Shown piece after piece: positions 53,270 to 63,189 of a stretch of DNA of 64,000 nucleotides. The notes under the pieces were generated by a model. The model was not told the DNA's origin. It worked only from the letters and a program-made list of their open reading frames with translations, and made no database searches. Numbering within the stretch: the stretch's first letter is position 1; each line of letters opens with the position of its first letter. The position numbers were made by a program, and so were the translations under genes. The stretch covers positions 1-64,000 of the forward strand of contig CANEHB010000002.1 in the NCBI GenBank assembly GCA_947427205.1. Reading direction: 5' to 3'. Source of the stretch: an uncultured Clostridium sp. (GTDB taxonomy: Bacteria > Bacillota > Clostridia > TANB77 > CAG-508).

Positions 53270-53388
53270 TTGTTTCTCCTCATTTTTGCATGTGTAAATT
53301 TATGTAAAATAATTATTTTTATACATATTAATTATATATTAGTTAAAAATAAAAGTCTATTAAATAAGTATATCATTTTTGTTTCTTT

Positions 53389-53456
53389 TTTATATAGTAA
53401 AAAATTATAATAGTATGAGAATGATAATTGTAGCGAGTCTTAGATTTTTATATATT
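53389..53456 (+). repeat. AT-rich intergenic motif family, copy 2
   Basis: TTTTTTATATAGTA, AAAAATTATAATAGTATGAGAAT and then ATAATTGTAGCGAGTCTTAGATTTTTATA. It matches the layout of copies at 52254 and 63921. It lies between divergent genes near the smc promoter region. Confidence 0.35.
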
Positions 53457-53534
53457 TCTTACTAATTCTTTTGTTGAAAAAAAAATAAATAAATGATAGA
53501 ATATAAAAATATTAAAGTAATAGAGGAAAAAATA

Positions 53535-56500
53535 ATGTATTTAAAACGATTAGAAATGTATGGATTTAAATCTTTTGCTGATAAAACAGCTTTAGAATTC
53601 ATGCCAGGAATCACAACAGTAATAGGACCAAATGGATCAGGAAAAAGTAATATATCAGACTGTATTAGATGGGTGCTTGGAGAGCAAAGTTTAAAGTCTC
53701 TAAGAGGTGCAAAATCAGAAGATATAATTTTTGCAGGAACACAAAATAGAAAATCTTTAGGATTTGCAGAAGCCTCTTTAGTTATAGATAATTCAGATTC
53801 AAAATTACCTATAGAATATAATGAAGTAGTTGTTACTAGAAGAATTTATAGAAGTGGTGAAACTGGTTATTTTATCAATAAGACACCTTGTAGGTTAAAA
53901 GATATTTTAGAACTTTTTATGGATACGGGTATAGGAAAAGATGGATATTCAATAATAGGACAAGGTAAAATTGAAGAAATTTTAAGCAATAAATCAGAAG
54001 ATAGAAGACATATTTTTGAAGAAGCAGCAGGAATTGTAAAATATAGAACAAGAAAAGCTGATTCAGAAAAAAAATTGGAACAAACAAAATTAAATTTACT
54101 TAGAATTAATGACATCGTTTCAGAAATCGAAACTAATATTGGACCTCTAAAAAATCAATCAGAAAAAGCAAAGAAATTTTTAAGTTTAAGAGATGAATTA
54201 AAAAATATAGAAGTTGGTCTATTTTTATATAATATTGATGATTTTAAAAATCAAACTGAAGAAATTATAAAAAATATAGATATTTTAGAAACACAAAAAG
54301 TTAGAGAAGATGAGAATTTTAATAATTTTCAAACTAAAAAAGAAGAATTAAAAGAAGCTTTAGATAAATTAGTTGAAGAGATAGAAAAAACTCAAAATCT
54401 AGGATTTGAAGGAAATCAAAGAAAAGAACAGTTTAATAGTGAGATTGGTATTTCTACTGAAAGAATTACAAATAATAAAGAAAATTATGAAAGATATGCA
54501 GTAGAAATAGATGAATTAGAAAATCGTAATAAAGAATTAGAAGAGGAAAAAACTCAAAAGTTAGAAAAGAAAAATAATTTATTTAGTAATAAAGAAAAAT
54601 TTGAAACAGAATTAAAAGAAAAAACAATAGAGCTTGAAAAATATTCTAAAACTTTAAGTGATAAAGAACTGGAAATTGAAGCTAAAAAGCAAATTGTTCA
54701 AAAAAATGTAGATGAAAAATATGAAATAATAGCACAAGTAAATACAGAAAAAGCTAATTTTGATAACTTAGTTAAAAGAGAAACTTCTTTAAAAACTGAA
54801 ATTCAAGAAACTATTTCTGAATTAGATTCTTCAAGAACAAATAAGGAAGAGTTATCTAAGAGTTTCTATGAAATTGAAAAAAATAGAAATGATATAAATA
54901 AAAGTCTTGAAGAAATGAAATCAGAAAAAGACAAAAGTGCAGAAAGATTAAAAGAATATGAAACAAAAATAAATAGTTATCAATCAGAATATAGAATAAA
55001 AGAATCAAGACATAGATTTTTAGTTGAAACAGAAAAAGAAAAAGAAGGATACGCCAGAAGTGTAAAACTTTTAGTTGAAGCAACTGAAAGAGATAGTTCG
55101 TTATCAAAAGGAGTTCATGGAGTTTTAGCAAATCTTATTTCTGTTGAAAAACAATATGAAACAGCTATAGAAATGACATTAGGTGCAAGTATACAAAATA
55201 TAGTTACAGATACAGAAGAAGAAGCTAAAAGATTAGTCAATTATTTAAGAGATAATAAACTTGGTAGAGCTTCATTTTTACCAATAACTTCTGTTAAAGG
55301 TCAAAGAATAACAGGAATTAATTACAGAGGCATAGATGGAGTAATAGGTATAGCCTCAGATTTAGTTAAAGTAGATAGAAAATATGAAGGAATTATATTA
55401 AATTTATTAGGAAGAACAGTTATTGTTGAAGATATTGATTCAGCAGTAAAACTTGCAAAGCAAAATGGTTATAAATTTAAAATAGTAACTTTAAAAGGTG
55501 ATGTAATAAATCCATCAGGAGCTATTAGTGGTGGTTCTATAGCAAATAAAACAGTTAGTATTTTAGGTAGAGGAAAAGAAATTTCAGAACTTGAAAAAGA
55601 ATTAGCTCTTATAAAAGAAAAAATAGAAAATATAGAAAAAGAAAAATCAGATTATGAAGAAAGCATTTCAGATATTTTAGAAAAATTTGATAAAAAACAA
55701 AAAGAATATCAAGAATTAGAAATTGTTTATGCAACAGAAAAACAAAAAAATGATAATTTAGATTTAGAAATTTTAAAATTAGATGCTAAACTTGCAAAAT
55801 TAAGAAGTGACTTAGAGAATATAGGAAAAGAAAAAGAAGAAAATAATTTAAAACAAGAAGAATTTAATAAAAAAGTTTTAGAGATGGAAGAGCAAAATGC
55901 AAGTTTAAATATAGTTATAGAGGAATTTACAAATTTAAATAAAGATAATCAAAAATACATAGATGATTTAAATTTTGATATAACAAATTTAAAAATATCA
56001 GTATCTTCATTTGATGAAAGCGAAACTTCAATAAATGAAATTATGGATAGAATAAATTTAGATATTGAGAAAAACAATACAAGTATAAATAACAAAAAAG
56101 AATTAAGAGAAAAAATATTAATAGAGAATCAAGAATTAGAATCAAAAATTGAAGAGATTAAACAAAAAATTGTTGATTTAGAAAAAGAAATTCTAGGTAG
56201 CACAGAAAAAGTAGAAAAATTAAAAGAAGATAGAATATCTAAAAATGAAAAATTAACTACTATAGAAAAAGAAATTGAAGATCAAACATCAAAAATAGAA
56301 GATATTAAAAATCATATTTCAAAATTAGATTTGAAAAAATCTAAAATAGAGCTTGAATTAAATCAAGTTATAAATAAAATGTGGGAAGAATATGAATTAA
56401 CTCCAAATACTACAGGTGATATAGAAAAAGTAGATAATCCTACTGAGATTCAAAAACAGGTAAATTCTATAAGAAGTGAAATAAGAAATTTAGGAAGTAT

Positions 56501-57083
56501 AAATGTTGATTCAATAAAAGAATATCAAGAAATGAAAGAAAGATATGATTTTATGAGTGAACAAAGATTAGACTTAGAAGATTCAAGTAATAAACTAAAA
56601 AAAGTTATAAATGAAATGACAGAGACAATGAAAAAACAGTTTGCAGAGCAGTTTAAAATTATAAATAAAAACTTTGGAGAAGTGTTTACAGAATTATTTG
56701 GAGGAGGAAAAGCAGAACTTATACTTGCAGATGAGGAAAATATATTAGAATGTGGAATTGAAATAGCTGTTCAACCACCAGGAAAGAAATTGCAAAATAT
56801 GATGTTATTATCAGGAGGAGAAAAAGCATTTACAGCAATAGCACTACTTTTTGCAATATTAAGAATGAATCCAGCACCATTTTGTGTATTAGATGAAATT
56901 GAAGCAGCACTTGATGATGTGAATGTATATAGATTTGCAGAGTATCTAAAGAAATTTTCAAAAGAAACACAATTTTTGGTAATTACACATAGAAAAGGTA
57001 CAATGGAAGCTGCAGATACAGTTTATGGAATTACGATGGAAGAAAAAGGAATAAGTAAATTATTATCAATGAAACTTAAATAA
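53535..57083 (+). CDS. smc: Chromosome segregation ATPase SMC
   Basis: A 1182-residue SMC protein. N-terminal head: KRLEMYGFKSFADKT and Walker A GPNGSGKSNISD, then RGAKSEDIIFAGT. Two long coiled coils flank a hinge (~residues 510-640, LLVEATERDSSLSKGVHGVLANL to GGSIANKTVS). The C-terminal head has the signature MLLSGGEKAFTAIA and Walker B VLDEIEAALDD. With ScpAB it compacts and segregates DNA. The track start at 53493 is upstream; ATG 53535 follows GAGGAAAAAATA. Length is standard. No rnc or ftsY neighbours are seen, unlike many Firmicutes. Confidence 0.97.
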   Translation: MYLKRLEMYGFKSFADKTALEFMPGITTVIGPNGSGKSNISDCIRWVLGEQSLKSLRGAKSEDIIFAGTQNRKSLGFAEASLVIDNSDSKLPIEYNEVVVTRRIYRSGETGYFINKTPCRLKDILELFMDTGIGKDGYSIIGQGKIEEILSNKSEDRRHIFEEAAGIVKYRTRKADSEKKLEQTKLNLLRINDIVSEIETNIGPLKNQSEKAKKFLSLRDELKNIEVGLFLYNIDDFKNQTEEIIKNIDILETQKVREDENFNNFQTKKEELKEALDKLVEEIEKTQNLGFEGNQRKEQFNSEIGISTERITNNKENYERYAVEIDELENRNKELEEEKTQKLEKKNNLFSNKEKFETELKEKTIELEKYSKTLSDKELEIEAKKQIVQKNVDEKYEIIAQVNTEKANFDNLVKRETSLKTEIQETISELDSSRTNKEELSKSFYEIEKNRNDINKSLEEMKSEKDKSAERLKEYETKINSYQSEYRIKESRHRFLVETEKEKEGYARSVKLLVEATERDSSLSKGVHGVLANLISVEKQYETAIEMTLGASIQNIVTDTEEEAKRLVNYLRDNKLGRASFLPITSVKGQRITGINYRGIDGVIGIASDLVKVDRKYEGIILNLLGRTVIVEDIDSAVKLAKQNGYKFKIVTLKGDVINPSGAISGGSIANKTVSILGRGKEISELEKELALIKEKIENIEKEKSDYEESISDILEKFDKKQKEYQELEIVYATEKQKNDNLDLEILKLDAKLAKLRSDLENIGKEKEENNLKQEEFNKKVLEMEEQNASLNIVIEEFTNLNKDNQKYIDDLNFDITNLKISVSSFDESETSINEIMDRINLDIEKNNTSINNKKELREKILIENQELESKIEEIKQKIVDLEKEILGSTEKVEKLKEDRISKNEKLTTIEKEIEDQTSKIEDIKNHISKLDLKKSKIELELNQVINKMWEEYELTPNTTGDIEKVDNPTEIQKQVNSIRSEIRNLGSINVDSIKEYQEMKERYDFMSEQRLDLEDSSNKLKKVINEMTETMKKQFAEQFKIINKNFGEVFTELFGGGKAELILADEENILECGIEIAVQPPGKKLQNMMLLSGGEKAFTAIALLFAILRMNPAPFCVLDEIEAALDDVNVYRFAEYLKKFSKETQFLVITHRKGTMEAADTVYGITMEEKGISKLLSMKLK

Positions 57084-57130
57084 TTAGTCAGAAAAAGAGC
57101 ATAATATTATAATTAATTTAAGAGGTAGAT

Positions 57131-57973
57131 ATGTTAGTAGATATAGAAAAAGAAAAATTTGAAACTGAACAAAATAAACATTTTTTAGAAGAATATTTAT
57201 ATGAAAGAGGGATATCAACAGAAATAACTGAAAATCCTAGGTATGATTCTATACTTTGGAAATTAAGTAATTTAATTAGAAAATCAGAATATAAAGCATA
57301 TACAGATAATGCAAAAGAATTAATGAATAGTGTTGTGCAAATTGATGAAGCAGGAAATATAATAATGCTTGAAGGATTAAATAGAGATAGAAATTTAATT
57401 ACAAGTAAATATTATATTGATAATGAAGAAGTAAGATTAAAAAGAACAAGTATGGAGACTGTAGAAGGTGATAAAGAACCAATATGTGTAACAAGTAGTA
57501 GTTACAATGAGGATGGCATTGAAGTAATGAAAGAAACTAAACAGAAAATAGATTCTGGAATGTACTTTAGTAGAGCTAGTAGACTTGATAATAGAATTGA
57601 TATGATAAAAATTGAAAGAGCAAAGCAAAGTACTAATGGAGAGATAAAGAATTTAGCTGATATGTATCAAATTAGATGTTTTCAAGTAGGAATGGAAGAC
57701 ATTGATCCTGATATGGAGGAAGTAGATCCATTAAATATAATGGGATTTAATACATTTGGAATGCCTCCTATATATAAAGATGTATCTTTAGATGAATTAA
57801 GCACTTTAAGAGATAGTGATGGAAAGGTTATGCCACTTCCAGAACAGTATAGACAGCAAATATTAGAAAAATATAAAGAGTTAAATAAAAATTATAGTAG
57901 AACTAGAGCATTTGAAAAGGGAATTGCAAAAATGTTAGTTGTAAAAGACATGGGTGCAAGAGGAGAAATTTAA
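57131..57973 (+). CDS. Uncharacterised 280-aa protein after smc
   Basis: A 280-residue soluble, highly charged protein with no recognised domain. It has a long N-terminal helical part (EKEKFETEQNKHFLEEYLYE), a middle strand-rich segment (CVTSSSYNEDGIEVMKETKQ), an acidic run (GMEDIDPDMEEVDPLNIMG) and a C-terminal helical region. The start follows AGAGGTAGAT, 48 nt after smc, so co-transcription is likely. It may be lineage-specific; a chromosome-related role would be a guess from position only. Confidence 0.6.
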   Translation: MLVDIEKEKFETEQNKHFLEEYLYERGISTEITENPRYDSILWKLSNLIRKSEYKAYTDNAKELMNSVVQIDEAGNIIMLEGLNRDRNLITSKYYIDNEEVRLKRTSMETVEGDKEPICVTSSSYNEDGIEVMKETKQKIDSGMYFSRASRLDNRIDMIKIERAKQSTNGEIKNLADMYQIRCFQVGMEDIDPDMEEVDPLNIMGFNTFGMPPIYKDVSLDELSTLRDSDGKVMPLPEQYRQQILEKYKELNKNYSRTRAFEKGIAKMLVVKDMGARGEI

Positions 57974-58004
57974 AACACACAATTATATTTAATATTAGAA
58001 TTAT

Positions 58005-58062
58005 AGATTATATTAAAGTAAAATGAATTGCTAAGCAATATAAAGTTTCTTTAATATAATCT
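58005..58062 (+). terminator. Terminator with nested hairpin after 280-aa gene
   Basis: AGATTATATTAAAG pairs with CTTTAATATAATCT over 14 bp, with an inner ATTGC/GCAAT stem and following T run. Copy B of the dispersed repeat begins 2 nt later. Confidence 0.75.
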
Positions 58063-58064
58063 TT

Positions 58065-58240
58065 TTATATTATAGAAAATTGCTATGCAATTCCTATAAT
58101 ATAAAGCATTCGGTAAATTTTGTACATTTCTTAGCTGTGCGAAACTTAGTGAGCTACAGATAAGTTATGCGCAACGAACAAAGACGAGGACATTTACATG
58201 TAGTTTTGTCTTTTGCAATTTTTATAATGTCCACTTTTGT
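58065..58240 (+). repeat. Dispersed intergenic repeat, copy B
   Basis: Begins with the same 38-nt palindrome as copy A (loop TAT instead of TTC), continues with GAAACTTAGTGAGCTACAG and AACAAAGACGAGG, and ends in a different stem (GGACAT/ATGTCC, then ACTTTTGTT). The stem positions differ from copy A but pair in both, which suggests conserved RNA or hairpin structure. Confidence 0.7.
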
Positions 58241-58256
58241 TATATATTAAGAAAAT

Positions 58257-58318
58257 ATATCGAGCATAAGTTTTCGTGAAATTTGAATTCGAAAGAAAAT
58301 CTTATACTCGATTTTTTT
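58257..58318 (+). terminator. Long hairpin terminator
   Basis: ATCGAG.ATAAG...TTCG pairs with CGAA...CTTAT.CTCGAT and is followed by seven T. It has no clear gene just upstream and may end the RNA of repeat B. From 58319 to 58590 nothing else is visible. Confidence 0.55.
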
Positions 58319-58616
58319 ATACATAAATTTATATTTTTGAATAATATATAGTATGGCAAAAATGGAAAAAATTTATATATTTTTATATAAAATTTTGGGA
58401 AAGATAATAAAAAATGTATATAAAAATATGCATTTTAAACCACCAAAGTCAAAAAGACAAAAACTAAACATATAGTAAAATAAAGAAAAAAAGAGAAAAA
58501 AAGAGCTTTCAAAAGTAAAGTTTAATCTGAAACTATTTGAAAAACGATAACATGATTTAAAACAGGTAAAATTTGGATTAAAACAGAATATTTTGTTTGA
58601 AATGGTGTTTGTTTTA

Positions 58617-58622
58617 TAGTAT
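58617..58622 (+). promoter_or_regulatory. -10 box of M23 peptidase gene
   Basis: TATAAT at 58617-58622, with TTGTTT at 58591-58596 as a loose -35 at a slightly long spacing. It places the transcript start near 58629. Confidence 0.4.
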
Positions 58623-58663
58623 AATAGTCTTTAGTGACGAATTTTTTTAAGCTTAAAAGGAGA

Positions 58664-59731
58664 GTGAAGTTTATTTTATTAAATTGGGCTAAATATTGTA
58701 CAAAAGAAGTTGCTAAAACCCTAAAACTTGTTATAATTGGTTCAACTATAGTTTTAACTGTAGTTTGTATTAAATATAAACCTGGATATAAAGTCACAAT
58801 ATCGGGGGAAACAGTTGGTTTTATAGAAAATAGAAAAGTAATAGAAGCAAAAATAGAAAAATATATGAATAATACAGATGGTAGTATAGCATTTAGAGAA
58901 ATTAACGAATTACCAAAGTATGAATTCAAATTAGTAGATAGAAAAACACAAATAGATGAAAAAGAAGTTATGCTAGCTGTTAAAGACGCTATAACAACAA
59001 CTTATAAACTTTATGCTGTTACAGTAGAAGGAGAGCAAAAAGCAGTTGTTGAAAGTCAAGAGAAAGCAGAAAACTTAATAAATGAAATTAAAGCAGGAAT
59101 AAATGCTGAGATAGATTTAAAATTAGGTATAATTGAAAATTATACAACAGAATATAACGTGGATTCAGAAGAAGTTGCAAAAAATGCTTTAAATGAAATT
59201 AAAGTAGCAAAAGTAACTGAATATGAAACTAAAAAAGCAGAAGAAGCAAAAGCTGCAGAACAAGCAGCTGCGCTTGCAAAAGCAAAAAGTTCAAAATCAA
59301 GAAGTTATGCAACAGCAACAACTACATCAGTAGATCCATCAGGAAATTTAAATGGTATGTCTTTATCAATACCAGTAAATGGATCAATATCATCAAGATT
59401 TGGTTCAAGAAGTTCTATCAGATCTACTATACACACAGGATTAGATATAGCAACATCTTCAGGAACAGGAATAAGACCTATTGCAACAGGAACAGTTGTA
59501 TATGCAGCATATAGAGGCTCATATGGTAAATTAATAATCATAGATCATGGAAATGGAGTTCAATCATATTATGCACATTGTAGTGCAATATATGTTACAC
59601 CAGGTCAAGCAGTAGATACAGCAACTACTATTGGTGCAGTTGGTTCAACAGGAAATTCAACAGGTCCACATTTACACTTAGAAATAAGATTAAATGGAGA
59701 GCCACTAAATCCACAAAATTATTTATATTAA
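58664..59731 (+). CDS. M23-family peptidoglycan peptidase
   Basis: A ~355-residue membrane-anchored LytM-type metallopeptidase. An N-terminal helix (LVIIGSTIVLTVVCI) anchors it; a long middle region with an Ala/Lys/Glu-rich linker (ETKKAEEAKAAEQAAALAKA) leads to the M23 domain (~residues 235-355) with HTGLD and HLHLE zinc ligands and GSTGNSTGPH. Such enzymes cut peptide cross-links. Start choice is unclear: AAGGAG at 58657-58662 is too close to GTG 58664, but well placed for ATT 58673; the track GTG at 58634 has no site. The peptidase call is firm. Confidence 0.85.
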   Translation: MKFILLNWAKYCTKEVAKTLKLVIIGSTIVLTVVCIKYKPGYKVTISGETVGFIENRKVIEAKIEKYMNNTDGSIAFREINELPKYEFKLVDRKTQIDEKEVMLAVKDAITTTYKLYAVTVEGEQKAVVESQEKAENLINEIKAGINAEIDLKLGIIENYTTEYNVDSEEVAKNALNEIKVAKVTEYETKKAEEAKAAEQAAALAKAKSSKSRSYATATTTSVDPSGNLNGMSLSIPVNGSISSRFGSRSSIRSTIHTGLDIATSSGTGIRPIATGTVVYAAYRGSYGKLIIIDHGNGVQSYYAHCSAIYVTPGQAVDTATTIGAVGSTGNSTGPHLHLEIRLNGEPLNPQNYLY

Positions 59732-59740
59732 TAAAAATAG

Positions 59741-59771
59741 AAGCTTAGATATTTTATCTAAGCTTTTTTTG
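59741..59771 (+). terminator. Terminator after M23 gene
   Basis: AAGCTTAGATA pairs with TATCTAAGCTT followed by seven T. Confidence 0.85.
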
Positions 59772-59957
59772 CATGATATTAAAAATCAAATATATAATTA
59801 AGTAGTTTTTTAAACTTTAAAATCTACTTTTGCCTAGAAATAAAATAATTTTTAAATTTTAGAAGGATTTTATAATTCTTTTTAGTATAAATAACTTGAA
59901 TTTGTATCAAATTAAATGTATACTAATTTATGAGAATTTTAATTAAGGAGGTTACGT

Positions 59958-62570
59958 ATGGCAGAAGTAACAGAGGAAGAGAGACTTGAAATCGAACAAA
60001 TGATTAATGGCTTAGTTGAAAGAGCAAGAAAAGCATCAGAAGAATATAAAAAATTAAATCAAGAACAAATTGATAGAATTGTAAAGAAAATGTCTATGGC
60101 TGGACTTGACAATCATATGAAACTAGCTAAAATGGCAGTAGAAGAAACAGGAAGAGGAATTTATGAAGATAAAATAACAAAGAATATGTTTGCTAGTGAA
60201 TATGTATATCATAATATCAAAAAAGACAAAACAGTTGGTATAATTGCTGAAAATGAAGAAGAAGGTTATTCGTTAATTGCAGAACCAATAGGAGTAATAG
60301 CAGGTGTAACACCAGTTACAAATCCAACAGCAACAGTATTATTTAAATCAATGATTTCAGCAAAAACAAGAAATGTTATAATTTTTGGATTCCATCCATC
60401 TGCACAAAATTGTAGTAGAGAAGCAGCAGAGATTGTTAGAAAAGCAGCAGTTTCAGAGGGAGCACCAGAAGATTGTATATTATGGATTGATAAGCCATCA
60501 GTTTTAGCAACAAGCTTATTAATGAATCATCCAGGAGTTGATTTAATACTTGCAACAGGTGGTTCAGGAATGGTTAAAGCAGCGTATTCAAGTGGAAAAC
60601 CAGCATTAGGAGTTGGACCAGGTAACGTACCTTGTTATATAGATAAAACAGCAAAATTAAAAACATCAGTAACAGATTTAGTTATGTCTAAATCTTTTGA
60701 TAATGGTATGATATGTGCTTCAGAACAAGCAGTTATAGTTGATAATGAAATTTCAAAAGAATTTGAAAAAGAAATGAAAAACTTAGATTGTTATTTTGTA
60801 AATAATGAAGAAAAAGCAAAATTACAAGCAACTATGTTTGATAGTGAGCACGGAAACAAATTAAATGGAGCTATAGCAGGACAAAGTCCAGTTACAATAG
60901 CAAAATGGGCAGGTTTTGAAGTTCCAGAAAGTACAAAAGTTATTGTAGTTAGAGAAGATGGAGTAGGTGATGAACATCCATTTTCAAAAGAAAAATTAAG
61001 TCCTGTACTTGCATATTATAAAGTAAAAGATGCTAAAGAAGGAGTTGATTTAGCTGATAGATTAATAAAATTCGGAGGAATGGGACATTCAGCAGTTATT
61101 CACTCAGAAGATAAAGATACAATTTTAAAATTCTCTGAAACAGTAAAAACAGGAAGAATTATAGTAAATTCTCCATCAACACATGGAGCTATAGGAGATA
61201 TATATAATACAAACATACCATCATTAACTCTAGGATGTGGTACTTTTGGAGGAAACTCAACTACATCAAATGTATCTTCAGTTAATTTAATAAATGTAAA
61301 AAGAGTTGCAAAAAGGAGGGTTAATATGCAATGGTTTAAAGTTCCTGAAAAAATATTCTTTGAATCTGGATCTATATCATATTTAGAAAAAATGCCAGAT
61401 ATTTCAAAAGCATTTATAGTAACAGATCCTTCAATGGTTCAATTTGGATATGTTGATAAAATATTATATCACTTAAGAAATAGAGAAAGTTATGTTCATG
61501 CAGAAATATTCTCAGAAGTAGAACCAGATCCATCATTTACAACAATTAAAAAAGGTGTTGCTGCAATGAATAATTTTAAACCAGATGTTATTATCGCCCT
61601 TGGTGGTGGTAGTGCAATGGATGCGGCTAAAGGTATGTGGCTTTTCTATGAACATCCAGATGCAGATGTAGAAGGATTAAAATTAAAATTTATGGATATA
61701 AGAAAAAGAACTTATAAATTTCCTAAACTTGGTTCAAAATGTAAAATGGTTTCTATACCAACTACATCAGGGACAGGTTCTGAAGTAACATCATTTGCAG
61801 TTATATCAGATAAAGAGAAAAATATGAAATATCCTTTAGCTGATTATGAACTAACACCAGATGTTGCAATAGTAGATCCAGAATTGGTTATGACATTACC
61901 TAAAAAATTAACAGCAGATACTGGTATGGATGTATTAACACATGCTTTAGAAGCTTATGTTTCAGTAATGGCATCTGATTATACAGATGGATTAGCAGAA
62001 AAAGCCATAGAATTAGTATTTGAAAATTTACCAAAAGCTTATGAAGATGGTAGCAACAGAGTAGCAAGAGAAAAAATGCATAATGCAAGTTGTATTGCTG
62101 GTATGGCATTTACAAATGCTTTCTTAGGAGTAAATCACTCTATAGCACATAAATTAGGAGGAGAATTCCATATTCCTCATGGTAAAGCAAATGCAATAAT
62201 TTTACCATATGTAATAAAATATAATGGAACAGCACCAACAAAAATGGTTTCATGGCCTAAATATGAACATTATATTGCAGATGAAAGATATGCAAATCTA
62301 GCTAAGAGATTAGGATTACCAGCTAAAACTGCAGAAGAAGGTGTAAATTCTTTAGTAAAAGCAGTTTTAGAATTAAATGAAAAATTAGGTGAAGAAAAAT
62401 CACTTAAAGATTGTGGAATTGATGAGCAAGAATTTTTATCAAAAGTTGACTTATTAGCTGATAGAGCTTTTGAAGATCAATGTACAGGAGTAAATCCAAG
62501 AGTTCCATTAGTATCAGAAATTAAACAAATTTTATTAGATGCATACTATGGAAATGAAATAAAATTCTAA
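59958..62570 (+). CDS. adhE: Bifunctional acetaldehyde-CoA/alcohol dehydrogenase AdhE
   Basis: An 870-residue AdhE that reduces acetyl-CoA to acetaldehyde and then to ethanol, regenerating NAD+. The N-terminal ALDH-like half (to ~440) has the catalytic Cys in [11 protein letters not shown] and [20 protein letters not shown]. The C-terminal Fe-ADH half has [13 protein letters not shown] and the metal-binding [26 protein letters not shown] precedes the start. At the domain junction two rare AGG Arg codons form AGGAGG in front of an in-frame ATG (61326), an apparent internal initiation site. No Rex site is identified by eye. It is probably the main ethanol enzyme. Confidence 0.97.
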   Translation: MAEVTEEERLEIEQMINGLVERARKASEEYKKLNQEQIDRIVKKMSMAGLDNHMKLAKMAVEETGRGIYEDKITKNMFASEYVYHNIKKDKTVGIIAENEEEGYSLIAEPIGVIAGVTPVTNPTATVLFKSMISAKTRNVIIFGFHPSAQNCSREAAEIVRKAAVSEGAPEDCILWIDKPSVLATSLLMNHPGVDLILATGGSGMVKAAYSSGKPALGVGPGNVPCYIDKTAKLKTSVTDLVMSKSFDNGMICASEQAVIVDNEISKEFEKEMKNLDCYFVNNEEKAKLQATMFDSEHGNKLNGAIAGQSPVTIAKWAGFEVPESTKVIVVREDGVGDEHPFSKEKLSPVLAYYKVKDAKEGVDLADRLIKFGGMGHSAVIHSEDKDTILKFSETVKTGRIIVNSPSTHGAIGDIYNTNIPSLTLGCGTFGGNSTTSNVSSVNLINVKRVAKRRVNMQWFKVPEKIFFESGSISYLEKMPDISKAFIVTDPSMVQFGYVDKILYHLRNRESYVHAEIFSEVEPDPSFTTIKKGVAAMNNFKPDVIIALGGGSAMDAAKGMWLFYEHPDADVEGLKLKFMDIRKRTYKFPKLGSKCKMVSIPTTSGTGSEVTSFAVISDKEKNMKYPLADYELTPDVAIVDPELVMTLPKKLTADTGMDVLTHALEAYVSVMASDYTDGLAEKAIELVFENLPKAYEDGSNRVAREKMHNASCIAGMAFTNAFLGVNHSIAHKLGGEFHIPHGKANAIILPYVIKYNGTAPTKMVSWPKYEHYIADERYANLAKRLGLPAKTAEEGVNSLVKAVLELNEKLGEEKSLKDCGIDEQEFLSKVDLLADRAFEDQCTGVNPRVPLVSEIKQILLDAYYGNEIKF
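61314..61328 (+). promoter_or_regulatory. Internal Shine-Dalgarno and ATG within adhE
   Basis: AGGAGG (61314-61319) is followed after 6 nt by an in-frame ATG at 61326, exactly where the Fe-ADH domain begins (MQWFKVPEK). The site is created by tandem AGG codons, rare in this AT-rich genome where AGA dominates. It could yield a 414-residue separate alcohol dehydrogenase. Confidence 0.45.
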
Positions 62571-62650
62571 ACTTAATAAAACTATTATAATATGAAATTA
62601 GAATAGAAATAAATAATATATATTATTTTAAAGATAGTAATTTTAAGTAT

Positions 62651-62695
62651 ACCTCAAAATATTAGATTTATATACTAATATTTTGAGGTTTTTAT
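62651..62695 (+). terminator. Terminator after adhE
   Basis: ACCTCAAAATATTAG pairs with CTAATATTTTGAGGT, followed by TTTTATTT. Confidence 0.85.
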
Positions 62696-62857
62696 TTGTA
62701 TAAAATTTTGCTAAAACTTTACTAAAATTAAAATTTGCAGTGTGCAAAAGGCCTTTTTTATCATTTATGTAACATCTTAAGAAATCTTATTGACAAAAAA
62801 TGTCATTTAATATAAAAATATGTTAGGTAATTATATTTTATTCAAAGGAGAAATAAA

Positions 62858-63163
62858 ATGAAAAAAGAATTAGAAAATGGAGTAGAAGTTAGTACTAAAA
62901 ATAGATTTACAACTTTAATATTGTGTTGGTTTTTAGGATTCTTTGGAGTGCATCGTTTATATGCTGGAAAATTGGGATCAGGATTTTTAATGCTATATGG
63001 AACAATAGTATCATGCTTAATGTTAGCATTAAATGTTCAAATAGGTCTAATGTGTTTTATAGCTATGACAGCATTAGTAGTAAATGATTTCATAGTTATA
63101 TCATTTAAACAATTTTCAGATTGCTATGGAAAATGTATTTGCGACGACAAAGTAAATCAATAA
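62858..63163 (+). CDS. TM2-domain membrane protein
   Basis: A 101-residue protein with the TM2 motif WFLGFFGVHRLYAGKLGSG and two to three membrane helices. TM2 proteins are small inner-membrane proteins of unknown function. A short charged N-terminus (KKELENGVEVSTKNRF) and C-terminal Cys-containing tail (CYGKCICDDK) flank the domain. AAAGGAG precedes the start. It lies 27 nt before a second membrane protein gene, likely one operon. Confidence 0.88.
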   Translation: MKKELENGVEVSTKNRFTTLILCWFLGFFGVHRLYAGKLGSGFLMLYGTIVSCLMLALNVQIGLMCFIAMTALVVNDFIVISFKQFSDCYGKCICDDKVNQ

Positions 63164-63189
63164 AAATATATATTTAGGGGGATTTAGAA

